Shown here one piece after another: positions 50,701 to 60,500 of a stretch of DNA of 64,000 bases. Numbering within the stretch: position 1 is the stretch's first letter; each line of letters begins with the position of its first letter. This stretch comes from Prevotella sp. (GTDB taxonomy: Bacteria; Bacteroidota; Bacteroidia; Bacteroidales; Bacteroidaceae). The stretch covers positions 1 through 64,000 of the forward strand of contig JAFUZD010000073.1 in the NCBI GenBank assembly GCA_017476785.1, written 5' to 3'. A model generated the notes under the pieces. The model made no database searches and had not been told where the DNA came from. It worked only from the letters and a program-made list of their open reading frames with translations. A program made the translations under genes and the position numbers.

Positions 50701-51477
50701 ATGAGTACCATCATTTATCCCTCTCCTATCTTCGGGCCGGTGCACAGCCGGCGGCTGGGCATCTCGCTGGGCATCAACCTGCTTCCAGCCGACGGAAAGG
50801 TGTGCTCGTTCGACTGTATCTACTGCGAGTGCGGCTTTAACGAAGACCACCGCCCCACCCTGCCGATGCCACGGCGCGAGGAGGTGAGCCGGCGGCTGGA
50901 AGAGAAGCTGCAACAGATGACGGCCGAGGGGCAGTTGCCCGACGTGCTGACGTTTGCCGGCAACGGCGAACCGACGTGCCATCCGCACTTTGCCGAGATT
51001 ATCGACGACACGCTGCGGCTGCGCGACCGCTACTGTCCGAAGGCGAAGGTGAGCGTGCTGAGCAACTCGACAATGATTCACCGCCCGCAGGTGCACGCGG
51101 CACTGATGCGCGTGGACAACAACATACTGAAGCTGGACACCATAGACCCTATATATATAAATAAGGTGGACCACCCCGCCGGCACCTACGACGTGGATGC
51201 CATCATCGAAAGGATGAAAGCCTTCGACGGGCACCTGATTGTCCAGACGATGTTTATGCGTGGACAGTGCGACGGTCAGTCGGTAGACAACACGGGCGAG
51301 GAATACGTTGGCCCGTGGCTGGAGGCGGTGAAGGCAATCGGCCCGCAACAGGTGATGGTCTACACCATTGACCGCGAGACGCCGGCGGCAGGGCTGGAAA
51401 AAGCAAGTCGCGAACAGCTGGATGCCATTCGCGACCGTGTGATAGCTGCCGGCATTCCCTGCACGGCAAGCTACTGA
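50701..51477 (+). CDS. Radical SAM protein, COG0731-like
   Basis: The start is the ATG at 50701 (MSTIIYPSPIFGPVHSRRLG), 258 residues; upstream codons lack similarity. The cluster motif is CSFDCIYCECG (Cys at about 36, 40, 43). VLTFAGNGEPTCHPHF is the glycine-rich SAM-binding strand. Bacterial COG0731 relatives resemble wyosine-synthesis TYW1-like enzymes, but their bacterial substrates are not established. Its promoter is not evident. It converges with lpxA. Confidence 0.85.
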   Translation: MSTIIYPSPIFGPVHSRRLGISLGINLLPADGKVCSFDCIYCECGFNEDHRPTLPMPRREEVSRRLEEKLQQMTAEGQLPDVLTFAGNGEPTCHPHFAEIIDDTLRLRDRYCPKAKVSVLSNSTMIHRPQVHAALMRVDNNILKLDTIDPIYINKVDHPAGTYDVDAIIERMKAFDGHLIVQTMFMRGQCDGQSVDNTGEEYVGPWLEAVKAIGPQQVMVYTIDRETPAAGLEKASREQLDAIRDRVIAAGIPCTASY

Positions 51478-51492
51478 GCTGCCCTTTTCCCT

Positions 51493-52269
51493 TTACTTGG
51501 AAATGATGCCCAACTGGGTTCCCTCGATGAACTGAACGATATTGCGTATCTCAGGACCGTCGGGCACCTGTTCTTTTATCTGATTCACGGCGTCGAAGAC
51601 CGACGTCTGACCGTGGAACACGAGGCGATAGGCATTGCCGATGTGCTTCAGGGTCTTGTCGTCTACGCCATAGGCACGCCCCATCAGCGTGTTCACACCG
51701 CCATAGGTATTCTTGCGGGTAGCCACGATATAGGGCGGGATGTCTTTCGAGAACGTAGTGCCTGCCTGCACCATTGCCCCTATTCCCACGCGGGTCTTGG
51801 CATTGGCAATGACCGACGAGGAGAAGATGACACTGCTCTGAATCTCGCAGTCGCCCGCAATCTTCGTACCATAGCCGAATACGCAGCGGTCGGCCACCTT
51901 CGTGTCGTGCGAGATGTGGGCACCTTCCATCAGCACATTGTCATTGCCGATGACGGTCTGCCCGCCGGTATGCGTGGCACGGTTGATGACCACGTTCTCA
52001 CGGATGATATTGTTGTTGCCGATGATGCACTCGGACTTCTCGCCGCGGAACTCGAAGTCCTGCGGCAGGGCCCCGATGACCGAGCCCTGATGCACCTTAT
52101 TATGACTGCCCATCCGCGTACCGTTGAGGATGCTGACAAAGGGGAAGATGATACAGTCGTCGCCTATCTCCACGTCGCCCTCGATGTACACAAAGGGGAA
52201 TATCTTACAGTTGTTGCCGATCTTCGCTCTGGGGTCGATTTCGGCTTTTGGACTTATTTCACTTGCCAT
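51493..52269 (-). CDS. lpxA: UDP-N-acetylglucosamine acyltransferase
   Basis: LpxA (258 residues) attaches 3-hydroxyacyl from ACP to UDP-GlcNAc, the first step of lipid A synthesis. The N-terminal left-handed beta helix has hexapeptide repeats (SPKAEIDPRAKIGNNCKIFP onward), and the catalytic region reads EGAHISHDTKVADRCVFG, with His in AHISHD. The C-terminal helical part follows (GRAYGVDDKTLKHIGNAYRL). It stands apart from other lpx genes; an RND efflux operon precedes it by 35 bases and may be co-transcribed. Confidence 0.95.
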   Translation of the reverse strand: MASEISPKAEIDPRAKIGNNCKIFPFVYIEGDVEIGDDCIIFPFVSILNGTRMGSHNKVHQGSVIGALPQDFEFRGEKSECIIGNNNIIRENVVINRATHTGGQTVIGNDNVLMEGAHISHDTKVADRCVFGYGTKIAGDCEIQSSVIFSSSVIANAKTRVGIGAMVQAGTTFSKDIPPYIVATRKNTYGGVNTLMGRAYGVDDKTLKHIGNAYRLVFHGQTSVFDAVNQIKEQVPDGPEIRNIVQFIEGTQLGIISK

Positions 52270-52304
52270 AACTCTTATCTCTTAATGATGTGAACTCTTA
52301 ACAC

Positions 52305-53687
52305 TTATTTCCCGCCGCCACCGAGCGCCTGATACAGATTGACCACGGCCTGCATCTTGTAGAAGTCGTCGGCCACTTTCGACAGACGGGCACTGAGCAG
52401 GGAGCTCTCGGCACTGATGACCTCGAGGTAGGACGAGCCGCTGCTCTGGTAGAGCTGCTTGGTGTCCTCCACATTCTTCTCGAGCACCTTTATCTGCTTG
52501 CCCTCCAACTCAGACTTCTCGTTGCTGGCGTTGTAGAGCACCAGCGCATTGCTCACCTCGGTTCCGGCCTTCAGCACGGCATTCTGCCACGTGTTGAACG
52601 CCTGCTCCTGCTGCCACTTGGCCACCTTCAGGCCGGCCACTATCTGGCCGTGCTGGAACACGGGCTGCACCAGCGAGCCTACGGCCGAGAGCAGCCACTT
52701 GCCGGGATTGGCCATTCCGTTGTTGTTGGTAAAGGCACCCGTGCCCGTGATGTTAATCTGCGGATAGAAGCGCGAGCGGGCCGTCTCTACGTCGTAGAAG
52801 CACTGGGCCAGCTGCATCTCGGCAGCGTGAACGTCGGCACGGTTGCTGAGCAGCTGAATGCCCACGCCCGTAGCAAACGTAGCGGGCAACGACTGCTCCT
52901 CAATGGTAGAGCGGGCAATCTGATGGCCGGGTTCGCCGATGAGCAGGCAGAGGGAGTTCTCCATCTCACGAATCTGCCGCTTCAGGTCGGCAGCCTGCGC
53001 CTGCACGGAGTAGTAGTTGGCCTCGGCACTCTGCACGCTGGTAGAGCGGGCGCGGCCAAGATTCATCTGCAACTGCATCATATCCCACGTCTCGTGCACC
53101 AGTCCGGCCATATCGTTAACCACTTGCAGCTGGCGGTCGAGCATCAGCAGCGTGTAGTAAAGATTGGCAATACCGCACACGATGTTGGTCTGCACCACCA
53201 CCTGATAGTCTTTCGTGGCCAGCAGCTGCATCTGTGCCGAGCGTTTCTGCGACAGCAGATTGCCGAAGAGGTCGACATCCCAGCTGGCTGAGATGGGCAG
53301 GGTGTACGACTTGGTGGCGGGATTGTCGCCAAACTTGGCAATGGTTCCCGTAGGCGCAATGGCCACAGAGGGGACGAAAGCCAGCTTGGCCACCTTCACC
53401 TGCTCCTCCACCATCTTCACGTTCAGCGCGGCATTGAGCAGGTCGGCATTGTTGGCGAGGCCTTTGTCTATCAACGCCTGCAGCTGCGGGTCGGTGAACA
53501 GCTGGCGCCACGGCAGGTTGCCGAAATTCTCGTCAGTGTTCGAGACCAGCGTGTCGACATCCGACACGGCGTCACGCACCAGTCCCACCGTATTCACGTC
53601 AGGGCGCTCATATTTGTTGTAGAGTCCGCAGCTGCTCATCAGCAGGATGGCGGACAGCATTGTCATTAGCTTCTTCATAGTCATCAT
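52305..53687 (-). CDS. RND efflux outer-membrane factor (OprM/NodT type) lipoprotein
   Basis: The 460-residue protein has signal MLSAILLMSSC (lipobox), so it is lipid-anchored in the outer membrane. Two tandem outer-membrane efflux-protein repeats form a TolC-like trimer channel; typical segments are LLNAALNVKMVEEQVKVAK and VLEKNVEDTKQLYQSSGSSY. It is the exit channel of the pump encoded by the two upstream genes. The start overlaps the pump gene's stop by 4 bases. Confidence 0.93.
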   Translation of the reverse strand: MMTMKKLMTMLSAILLMSSCGLYNKYERPDVNTVGLVRDAVSDVDTLVSNTDENFGNLPWRQLFTDPQLQALIDKGLANNADLLNAALNVKMVEEQVKVAKLAFVPSVAIAPTGTIAKFGDNPATKSYTLPISASWDVDLFGNLLSQKRSAQMQLLATKDYQVVVQTNIVCGIANLYYTLLMLDRQLQVVNDMAGLVHETWDMMQLQMNLGRARSTSVQSAEANYYSVQAQAADLKRQIREMENSLCLLIGEPGHQIARSTIEEQSLPATFATGVGIQLLSNRADVHAAEMQLAQCFYDVETARSRFYPQINITGTGAFTNNNGMANPGKWLLSAVGSLVQPVFQHGQIVAGLKVAKWQQEQAFNTWQNAVLKAGTEVSNALVLYNASNEKSELEGKQIKVLEKNVEDTKQLYQSSGSSYLEVISAESSLLSARLSKVADDFYKMQAVVNLYQALGGGGK

Positions 53688-56600
53688 TCTTCTACTTTAT
53701 ATTCTACCGGACGGTTGGCATACTGAGCCAGCTCTGTTACGATTTCATTGCCGGCATCGTCGTCCTCAAACTTCATCGGGCTGAACTTCTCTTGCAGTGA
53801 CTGGAAGATGACGAACAACGTAGGCACGACGAAGAGCTGGCACAGCGTACCAATCAACATACCACCCACGGCCGCAGCACCCAGCGTCTGGTTACCGTTC
53901 TTACCCACGCCCGAGGCGAACATCATCGGCAGCAGACCGATGACCATCGCCAGCGACGTCATCAAGATAGGACGCAGACGGGCTGCAGCTCCCAACACGG
54001 CTGCCCACGAGACGGCCATTCCCAGACGGCGACGCTCCAAAGCGTACTGCACAATCAGGATGGCGTTCTTGGCCAACAGACCAATCAGCATATTCAGCGA
54101 AATCTGCATATAGATGTCGTTGTTGTGGCCGAACAGCTGCGTAAAGAGGAAGCAGCCAGCCAGTCCGAACGGCACCGAGAGGATTACCGCCAACGGCAGG
54201 AGGTAAGACTCGTACTGCGCCGACAGAATCAGATAGATAAACATAATACAGAGCAAGAAGATGATGGCCGTCGAGTTGGTCGTCTGTGCTTCCTGACGCG
54301 TCAGACCCGAATAGTCGTAGGTGTAGCCCGTAGGCAGCATCTGCGAAGCCACTTCCTCCACAGCTTGGATGGCCTGACCGGTAGAATAGCCGTCGGCCAC
54401 GGTGGCCGTTACGTTGATGGCGGTAAACAGGTTGAAGCGGTTGATATTGGCTGGGCCATAGACACGCTCCATCTGGCAGAACTCCTTCACCGGCGACATT
54501 CCCGCCGACGTACGCACATAGATGCTATTGAGCGACTCCTCTGTCATACGCGTCTCGGGCGAGCCCTGCACCATCACGCGGTACAGCTTGCCGTAGGCAT
54601 TGAAGTTAGAGGCATAGAGGCCACCGTAATATCCCTGCAGCGTGTAGAGCACGGTCTGCGGAGAGATGCCTGCCTGCTTACACTTGGCTACGTCGACGTG
54701 TATCATATACTGCGGGTAGTTGGGGTTGTAAGAGGTCATTGCCATCTGTATCTCCGGCCGCTTGTTCAGCTCGTTCAGATAGTCGGTCACGATGTCAAAG
54801 AACTTCGAGAGGTCGCCACCGGTACGGTCCTGCATCACCAGCGACACACCCGAGTTGGCCGAGAAGCCGGGAATCATCGGCGGTGCGAATGCCAGAATCT
54901 GAGCATCCTTGATGTGGGCCGTCTTCAGATAAATCTGCGCCAGCACGCCATTGGCATCATAGGGATTGAGGAAGAAACGGTAGATGCCGTCGCCCTGCCA
55001 GAGACCGCTGATCTTCCACCAGAGGCCCTTCTGACGCTCGCTGAACGGCTTCAGCTTGCAGATGAACGTGGCCTGATCGGAGCCGGCACCTGCAATAAAG
55101 TTGTAACCCTGAATCTGCTCACGGCTCTGGATAGCCGGATCAGCACCGAGGATGGAGTCTACCTGACTGACAATCTTGGTGGTCTGAGCCACAGACGTAG
55201 CCGGCGGCATCGATACCGTACAGAACACCACGCCCGTATCTTCATCGGGCACCAGACCCGTCTTCGTGGTAGCCATCGTTCCTACCAGCACGGCAATTCC
55301 AATAACGACGAGGATACCGATGGCCATTGGCATCCGCACCAGCTTCTCCACAATGTTCTTATACTTATTGGTCGTTGCAGTGAAAGCGGTGTTGAACGAA
55401 GCGTGGAAGCGGTCGAGCATCGACATCTTCTCGTGTCCCTCCTTATCGTGCGGCTTCAAGAAGATGGCACACAAGGCAGGCGACAGGGTCAGAGCGTTCA
55501 AAGCCGAAATGAAGATGGACATTGCCATCGTCAGACCGAACTCACGGTAGAACGTTCCCGTTGTTCCACCGAGGAACGAAACGGGGATGAACACCGAGGC
55601 CATCACAAGCGTCACGGAGATGATGGCACCCGAAATCTCGTTCATTGCGTCAATCGAAGCCGTCAGCGTAGACTTATAGCCCTGATCGAGCTTGGCGTGC
55701 ACGGCCTCAACCACGATGATGGCATCGTCCACCACAATGGCAATGGCCAGCAGCAATGCCGACAGCACCAGCAGGTTGATGGAGAAGCCTATCAGCTCGA
55801 GGAAGAAGAACGTACCGACGAGCGATACCGGCACAGCAATCAGCGGGATGAGCGTTGAGCGCCAGTCTTGCAGGAAGACGTAGACAACGAGGAACACCAG
55901 CAACAGCGTCAGGAAAAGGGTGAACACCACCTCCTCGATACTTGCATAGAGGAACTCGGTCACGTCGTAGTTAATCTTATAAATCATTCCCGGCGGGAAC
56001 AGCTTGGCCTGCGCTTCCAGCTCTTTCTTCACATCAGCAGCAATCTGATTGGCATTCGAGCCAGCAATCTGCTGCACCATACCCATCACCGAAGGCAGGT
56101 TGTTGTTCTTCATCGAGACGCTGTACTGCAAACCGCCCAGTTCAATCTTGGCCACGTCCTTCAGCTTCAGCGTCTGTCCATCAGCATCGCTTCGGATGAT
56201 GATGTTGCCAAACTCCTCCGGCGTCTTCAGACGTCCCGTGTAGCGCATCGAATACTCGTAGGCCACGTCGCTCTGCTCGCCAAAGGTACCCGGAGCAGCC
56301 TCGATGTTCTGTTCGGCCAGCACGCCGCTGATATCGGTAGGCATCAGGTTGTACTGCTTCATCACGTCGGGCTTCAGCCAAATACGCATTGAGTAGGTCT
56401 TCACACCCGGGCTCTGTACGTCGCCCACACCTTGGATACGCTTAATAGCCGGGATGATGTTGATGTTTGAATAGTTGGTAAGGAACTCATCGTCGTAACG
56501 ACCGTCCTCCGACGTCAGGGTGTACATAATGACCTGCGAAGTCTGTCGCTTCAGCACCGTCACACCAATCTGAGTCACCTCGGCCGGCAACAGTGCCTGT

Positions 56601-56941
56601 GCCTGCGACACGCGGTTCTGCACGTTCACGGCACACATATCGGCATTCATTCCCTGACGGAACATCACGGTGATATTGGCCGAGCCAGAGGAGGCCGTAG
56701 AGGTGATATAGTCCATACCCTCCACACCGTTGATGCTCTCCTCGAGCGGTACGATGACGGAGTTGCGCACCGTCTCTGCATCAGCACCGGGATAGCTGGT
56801 ATAGACCACTACCGTAGGCGGTGCAATGTCCGGGTACTGCTCAATAGGCAGCGACACCAGACCAATCAAACCCAGAATGACGATGAAAATCGAAATCACC
56901 GTCGAAAGCACTGGGCGTTTTATAAATGTTGTAAATGTCAT
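53684..56941 (-). CDS. RND multidrug efflux transporter (HAE1 / AcrB type)
   Basis: This inner-membrane proton-driven pump has 1085 residues, the usual size. It has twelve helices in two halves, each with a large periplasmic loop. The proton-relay Asp pair is in LAIAIVVDDAIIVVEAVHAK (about 415), and LIGLLAKNAILIVQYALE carries the relay Lys in the second half. N-terminus MTFTTFIKRPVLSTVISIFIV is typical. Middle gene of the operon, 24 bases after the adaptor. Substrates are probably hydrophobic drugs and bile-type compounds, not assignable by sequence. Confidence 0.96.
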   Translation of the reverse strand: MTFTTFIKRPVLSTVISIFIVILGLIGLVSLPIEQYPDIAPPTVVVYTSYPGADAETVRNSVIVPLEESINGVEGMDYITSTASSGSANITVMFRQGMNADMCAVNVQNRVSQAQALLPAEVTQIGVTVLKRQTSQVIMYTLTSEDGRYDDEFLTNYSNINIIPAIKRIQGVGDVQSPGVKTYSMRIWLKPDVMKQYNLMPTDISGVLAEQNIEAAPGTFGEQSDVAYEYSMRYTGRLKTPEEFGNIIIRSDADGQTLKLKDVAKIELGGLQYSVSMKNNNLPSVMGMVQQIAGSNANQIAADVKKELEAQAKLFPPGMIYKINYDVTEFLYASIEEVVFTLFLTLLLVFLVVYVFLQDWRSTLIPLIAVPVSLVGTFFFLELIGFSINLLVLSALLLAIAIVVDDAIIVVEAVHAKLDQGYKSTLTASIDAMNEISGAIISVTLVMASVFIPVSFLGGTTGTFYREFGLTMAMSIFISALNALTLSPALCAIFLKPHDKEGHEKMSMLDRFHASFNTAFTATTNKYKNIVEKLVRMPMAIGILVVIGIAVLVGTMATTKTGLVPDEDTGVVFCTVSMPPATSVAQTTKIVSQVDSILGADPAIQSREQIQGYNFIAGAGSDQATFICKLKPFSERQKGLWWKISGLWQGDGIYRFFLNPYDANGVLAQIYLKTAHIKDAQILAFAPPMIPGFSANSGVSLVMQDRTGGDLSKFFDIVTDYLNELNKRPEIQMAMTSYNPNYPQYMIHVDVAKCKQAGISPQTVLYTLQGYYGGLYASNFNAYGKLYRVMVQGSPETRMTEESLNSIYVRTSAGMSPVKEFCQMERVYGPANINRFNLFTAINVTATVADGYSTGQAIQAVEEVASQMLPTGYTYDYSGLTRQEAQTTNSTAIIFLLCIMFIYLILSAQYESYLLPLAVILSVPFGLAGCFLFTQLFGHNNDIYMQISLNMLIGLLAKNAILIVQYALERRRLGMAVSWAAVLGAAARLRPILMTSLAMVIGLLPMMFASGVGKNGNQTLGAAAVGGMLIGTLCQLFVVPTLFVIFQSLQEKFSPMKFEDDDAGNEIVTELAQYANRPVEYKVEE

Positions 56942-56965
56942 TGTTGTGTTAAGTTTGGGGCTTGG

Positions 56966-58132
56966 TTATTTCTTCATTGCATTGACAATGTCGCCGGCAG
57001 TCATCTCTTTGGCCTGCTCGTTGATTTTCTCCTGATAACGGGCGGGCGTGATGGGCACAATCTCCATTCCGTCGGTCAGCTTGGTAACGCCATTGGTGAC
57101 ATACTTGTCGCCCACTTTCAGACCGTCCGTCACGATGTAGTTGTTGCCGTCGTTCTGCGGGTCTACCTTTATCTCAGTGTAGTGCACCTTATTGCTCTTG
57201 TCTACCACGTAGACGAACTTCTTGTTCTGCACCTCGCTGACACAGTTCTGCGGGATGATGATGGCTGCCGAGTTATCCTGCGGGATGACGATGTTGCCCG
57301 AACCGCCACTCTTCAGCAGCTTCTCAGGATTGGGGAACACGGCGATAATCTGAGCCGTACCCGTAGCGGCATCAATCACACCGCTCATCTTCGTCACCTT
57401 ACCCTCGTGTGCATAGAGGGAGCCGTCGCTCAACTGCAGCTTCACCGAGGGCAGTGCGTTCAGGCCCTCGCCACTGCGCTGCATAGCCAGCACATCGCGC
57501 TCGGTCATCGAGAAGTAGACTTCCATTGACGAGATGTTCGAAACGGTGGTTAATGCATTCGAGGCACTGACCAGTGCACCTTTCTTATAAGGCAGCGTAC
57601 CTACCACGCCCGATGCGGGACTCTTCACGTAGCAGAAGCTCAAGGCCTCGCGAGCCGATGCCAGTGCTGCCTGTGCCTGAGCCAGCTGGGCCTTGGCACT
57701 CTCAAAGGTATTCTGGGCCGTCTGCAACTCGTAGTCGCCTATCACTTTGTTGGCGTGCAGCTGCTTAGAGTTCTCGTAGGTCAGCTGGGCCGTGTTCACC
57801 TGCGACTGAGCCGTGTTCACAGCAGCCTGTGCCTGACGCACCGAAGCCTGTGCCGTCTCGTTGTCGATGACGAACAGCAACTGACCGGCACTCACCGCCT
57901 GACCTTCCTTCACATTGATCTGGGTGAGGAATCCCGTTGCCTTCGGACGAATCTCCACGTCCTGCACACCTTTGATTGTAGCAGGATAGGTAGTCTGCAT
58001 CGTGGTGCTCTGCGTACCCACTTCTACTACGGGATACTCATTGTCACCAAAGTTCGGACGTCCACCGCCGCCATTACACGAAACAAGCATTGCAGCTACG
58101 GCCGCAATCATCAAAAATGCTTTCTTTTTCAT
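56966..58132 (-). CDS. RND periplasmic adaptor (membrane-fusion protein) lipoprotein
   Basis: The true start is the ATG at 58132 (MKKKAFLMIAAVAAMLVSC), a lipoprotein signal; a long upstream frame covers the promoter. The 388-residue protein has a beta-barrel and lipoyl part (ATGFLTQINVKEGQAVSAGQ), a long helical hairpin rich in Ala/Gln (about 100-175) and the barrel VYFSMTERDVLAMQRSGEG. It links the pump to the outer channel. It is the first gene of the RND operon; the promoter core is at 58221-58229. Confidence 0.95.
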   Translation of the reverse strand: MKKKAFLMIAAVAAMLVSCNGGGGRPNFGDNEYPVVEVGTQSTTMQTTYPATIKGVQDVEIRPKATGFLTQINVKEGQAVSAGQLLFVIDNETAQASVRQAQAAVNTAQSQVNTAQLTYENSKQLHANKVIGDYELQTAQNTFESAKAQLAQAQAALASAREALSFCYVKSPASGVVGTLPYKKGALVSASNALTTVSNISSMEVYFSMTERDVLAMQRSGEGLNALPSVKLQLSDGSLYAHEGKVTKMSGVIDAATGTAQIIAVFPNPEKLLKSGGSGNIVIPQDNSAAIIIPQNCVSEVQNKKFVYVVDKSNKVHYTEIKVDPQNDGNNYIVTDGLKVGDKYVTNGVTKLTDGMEIVPITPARYQEKINEQAKEMTAGDIVNAMKK

Positions 58133-58220
58133 ACTTCTATTCGTTATAATTATCTTGATTCTTCTTGAAAACAGTCCCTTACTGGAGAAAACTCTACCCT
58201 CCGGCTCGGGTTTTCGGAGT

Positions 58221-58229
58221 GCAAAGATA
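58221..58229 (-). promoter_or_regulatory. Predicted -7 element for the RND pump operon
   Basis: GCAAAGATA on plus reads TATCTTTGC on minus, 88 bases before the adaptor start. No repressor gene or obvious operator is adjacent. Confidence 0.5.
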
Positions 58230-58414
58230 CATAAAATCCACTGACCCACATCATAATAGGTAACATATTTAACAATATTTATATGCCTGCCGAGCCCCCG
58301 GAAGCGCACTGCCGTGGGCACAGCCCGGCAGTAGACTCAAGTGCCCTACGCGCAGACCCTATGGAAATCTGCGCGAAAACGCTGCGAATTTACGTAAGAA
58401 TTGTGCGACGGCAG

Positions 58415-59872
58415 TCATTGAACGGCCTCGGTCAGGGGCTCCGAGAGCCCCATCTGGCGGGCTTTCTCCTTTAAGAGGAGCATCAGTGGTTCACGCTCGT
58501 TGGGTACGCGGTTGTCCAGCACGGCCTCTTTCATCACGCGTTTCAGCTCACCCACCTCACGACAGGGACCCAGCCGAAACATCTGCATTATCTCATTGCC
58601 GTCGATGACGGGCTGCAGCTCGCGCTCCCAATCGCGCTGGGCGAGGTCGGTCAGCTTCTCGCGCACCACGCGGAAGTTCTCCAGAAAGATTTTCTTTCGC
58701 ACCTCATTCTTACTCGTGATGTCGGCCTCGCAGAGCGTCATCAGGTCACCGATGTCAGCACCTGCATCGTTCATCAGCCGTCGTACGGCGCTGTCGGTCA
58801 CCACCTCGTCGGCAATAACGATGGGACGCATATGCAAATCCACCAGTTTCTGCACGTACTTCATCTCGGCTCCCATCGGCAACTTCAGCCTGCGGAAAAT
58901 ATCGGGCACCATCTTGGCTCCAATGATATTGTGATTGTGGAACGTCCAGCCCTGTGCGTTGTCCCAGCGTTTGGAGCGTGTCTTGCCGACATCGTGCAGC
59001 AATGCTGCCCAACGGAGCCACAACCCCGCCTCCTGCTTTTCGCTTTTTATCACGTTCTCCAGCACTTCGAGCGTATGGTAGAAATTATTCTTGTGGGCAC
59101 GGCCGTTGCGACGCTCCACAATGTCCAATGCCGCAAGTTCGGGCAAAATCAGGTTGAGCAGCCCCGAGCGTTGCAGGTATTCGAAGCCAATGCTCGGATG
59201 CGGAGCCATCATTATCTTGTTCAGTTCTACGGCGATACGCTCACCGCTTACTATCTTGATACGGTCGGCCATCCGCTCCAGCCCTTCGAACGTCTCTTCC
59301 TCAATCTGGAAGTTCAGCTGGGTGGCAAAGCGAACGCAGCGCATCATCCGCAGTGGGTCGTCGCTGAACGTGACATCGGGGTCGAGCGGCGTGGCTATGA
59401 TGCCGTCTTCGAGGTCAGCCAATCCGTTAAATGGGTCTACCAGCTGACCAAAACGGCTGTTGTTCAGGCAGATGGCCATCGCATTGATGGTGAAGTCGCG
59501 ACGGTTTTGGTCGTCTTCCAGCGTACCATTCTCGACGACGGGCTTGCGCGAGTCGTGGCTGTAGCTCTCCTTACGGGCACCCACGAACTCTATCTCCATT
59601 CCCTTATACTTCACCTGTGCCGTGCCAAAGTTGCGAAACACGGAGAGGTGGGCATTACGTCCGAAGCGCCGTTTCAGTGCCGAAGCCACGTCAATGCCGC
59701 TACCCACCACCACCACGTCAATATCGTCTGAGGGCCGCTCCAGAAAGATGTCGCGCACATAGCCCCCCACGACGTAGCACTCCACGCCCAACTCATCGGC
59801 CACGGCCGATATCTGGCGGAACACGTCCTTATCCAGCAGTCGGGCCAACGCACGGTCTGAATATAGTTTCAT
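58415..59872 (-). CDS. cca: CCA tRNA nucleotidyltransferase with HD domain
   Basis: The 485-residue protein has the class II nucleotidyltransferase head CYVVGGYVRDIFLERPSDDI, then DVVVVG, with catalytic acidic residues (about 35-58), an RRDFTINAMA motif, and an HD domain (LLHDVGKTRS, about 290) that may be a phosphodiesterase. The RNA-binding middle region is present. It adds or repairs the CCA end of tRNAs. The start at 59872 follows the repeated divergent-promoter module (59903-59965). It ends near the fifth, degraded CGCG-like region. Confidence 0.93.
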   Translation of the reverse strand: MKLYSDRALARLLDKDVFRQISAVADELGVECYVVGGYVRDIFLERPSDDIDVVVVGSGIDVASALKRRFGRNAHLSVFRNFGTAQVKYKGMEIEFVGARKESYSHDSRKPVVENGTLEDDQNRRDFTINAMAICLNNSRFGQLVDPFNGLADLEDGIIATPLDPDVTFSDDPLRMMRCVRFATQLNFQIEEETFEGLERMADRIKIVSGERIAVELNKIMMAPHPSIGFEYLQRSGLLNLILPELAALDIVERRNGRAHKNNFYHTLEVLENVIKSEKQEAGLWLRWAALLHDVGKTRSKRWDNAQGWTFHNHNIIGAKMVPDIFRRLKLPMGAEMKYVQKLVDLHMRPIVIADEVVTDSAVRRLMNDAGADIGDLMTLCEADITSKNEVRKKIFLENFRVVREKLTDLAQRDWERELQPVIDGNEIMQMFRLGPCREVGELKRVMKEAVLDNRVPNEREPLMLLLKEKARQMGLSEPLTEAVQ

Positions 59873-59902
59873 AATCGGTTGTCTCCTTATTCTTTTTGCG
59901 GC

Positions 59903-59965
59903 TGCAAAGGTACAAATTAATTGAGAATTAAGAATTAAGAATTAAGAATTATTTGTACCTTTGCA
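59903..59965. promoter_or_regulatory. Divergent promoter module, copy 2 (cca/lipoprotein)
   Basis: The 15 bp inverted ends TGCAAAGGTACAAAT and ATTTGTACCTTTGCA are perfect here. They carry outward -7 cores (59904-59912 minus, 59956-59964 plus) around GAATTAA-type repeats. The 63 bp match 34222-34284 with one mismatch. Confidence 0.8.
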
Positions 59966-59988
59966 ACCTCTGAAAACGACAGATTGAT

Positions 59989-60459
59989 ATGAGAACGACA
60001 TCTTTCCTACGGCATTCCGCGCTGGCACTGGCCGTCCTGCTGGGGCTGCTGGGTTGCACCGACGGCGAAGCTCAACTGGCCGAAGCGATGCTGAACCGCG
60101 CACAGGCAGCCTACGAGGCGGGCGACTATCTACGTGCCATCAGCACCATAGACTCACTGCGCACCCATTACCCCAAGCAGCTGGACGTACGCCGGCGGGC
60201 ACTCACCCTCTATCAGGAGGCCTCGTTGCGCCACGCACAGGACGAGCTGGCCCGTACCGACAGCCTGCTCGAAGCCGCCAAGCAAGACTACAGCCAGCTG
60301 CAGGCACTGCTGCAGACAGGGCGAATGAGCGACAGCGACTGGCAGCAGATGCAGCCAAAGCTGACGCAGGCACGCCGGCGACGCGACTCACTGCAGGTGC
60401 AGTTCGACACCCAATGCGCCCAGATTAAGTACATTCATAGGAAACAAAAAGACAATTAA
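59989..60459 (+). CDS. Small lipoprotein with helical/coiled-coil body
   Basis: The 156-residue protein has signal LALAVLLGLLGC (lipobox LLGC). The mature part is helical: a TPR-like AYEAGDYLRAISTIDSLRTHYP, then charged helices with Gln/Arg. It is encoded just before DUF1599, in a run commonly ending tpiA-SPOR-folE. The role is unknown; TPR-like helices suggest protein binding in the envelope. Confidence 0.75.
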   Translation: MRTTSFLRHSALALAVLLGLLGCTDGEAQLAEAMLNRAQAAYEAGDYLRAISTIDSLRTHYPKQLDVRRRALTLYQEASLRHAQDELARTDSLLEAAKQDYSQLQALLQTGRMSDSDWQQMQPKLTQARRRRDSLQVQFDTQCAQIKYIHRKQKDN

Positions 60460-60483
60460 TTTGGCGGTTTCGGCAGAATTGCG

Positions 60484-60492
60484 TAATTTTGC
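60484..60492 (+). promoter_or_regulatory. Predicted -7 element for the DUF1599 gene
   Basis: TAATTTTGC lies 8 bases before the ATG at 60501, so the transcript would be nearly leaderless. Confidence 0.45.
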
Positions 60493-60500
60493 ACCCAGTT

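Noticed and set aside
54125..55858. 577-codon ORF on plus
   Set aside because: Antisense to the AcrB-type pump, low-complexity Arg/Gln/His, no domain.
58363..58412. Fifth copy of the CGCG palindrome array
   Set aside because: Some similarity (CTGCGCGAAA, TTTACGTAAG) but the palindromes and the 21 bp spacing are not kept. It may be a relic; I do not list it as a feature.
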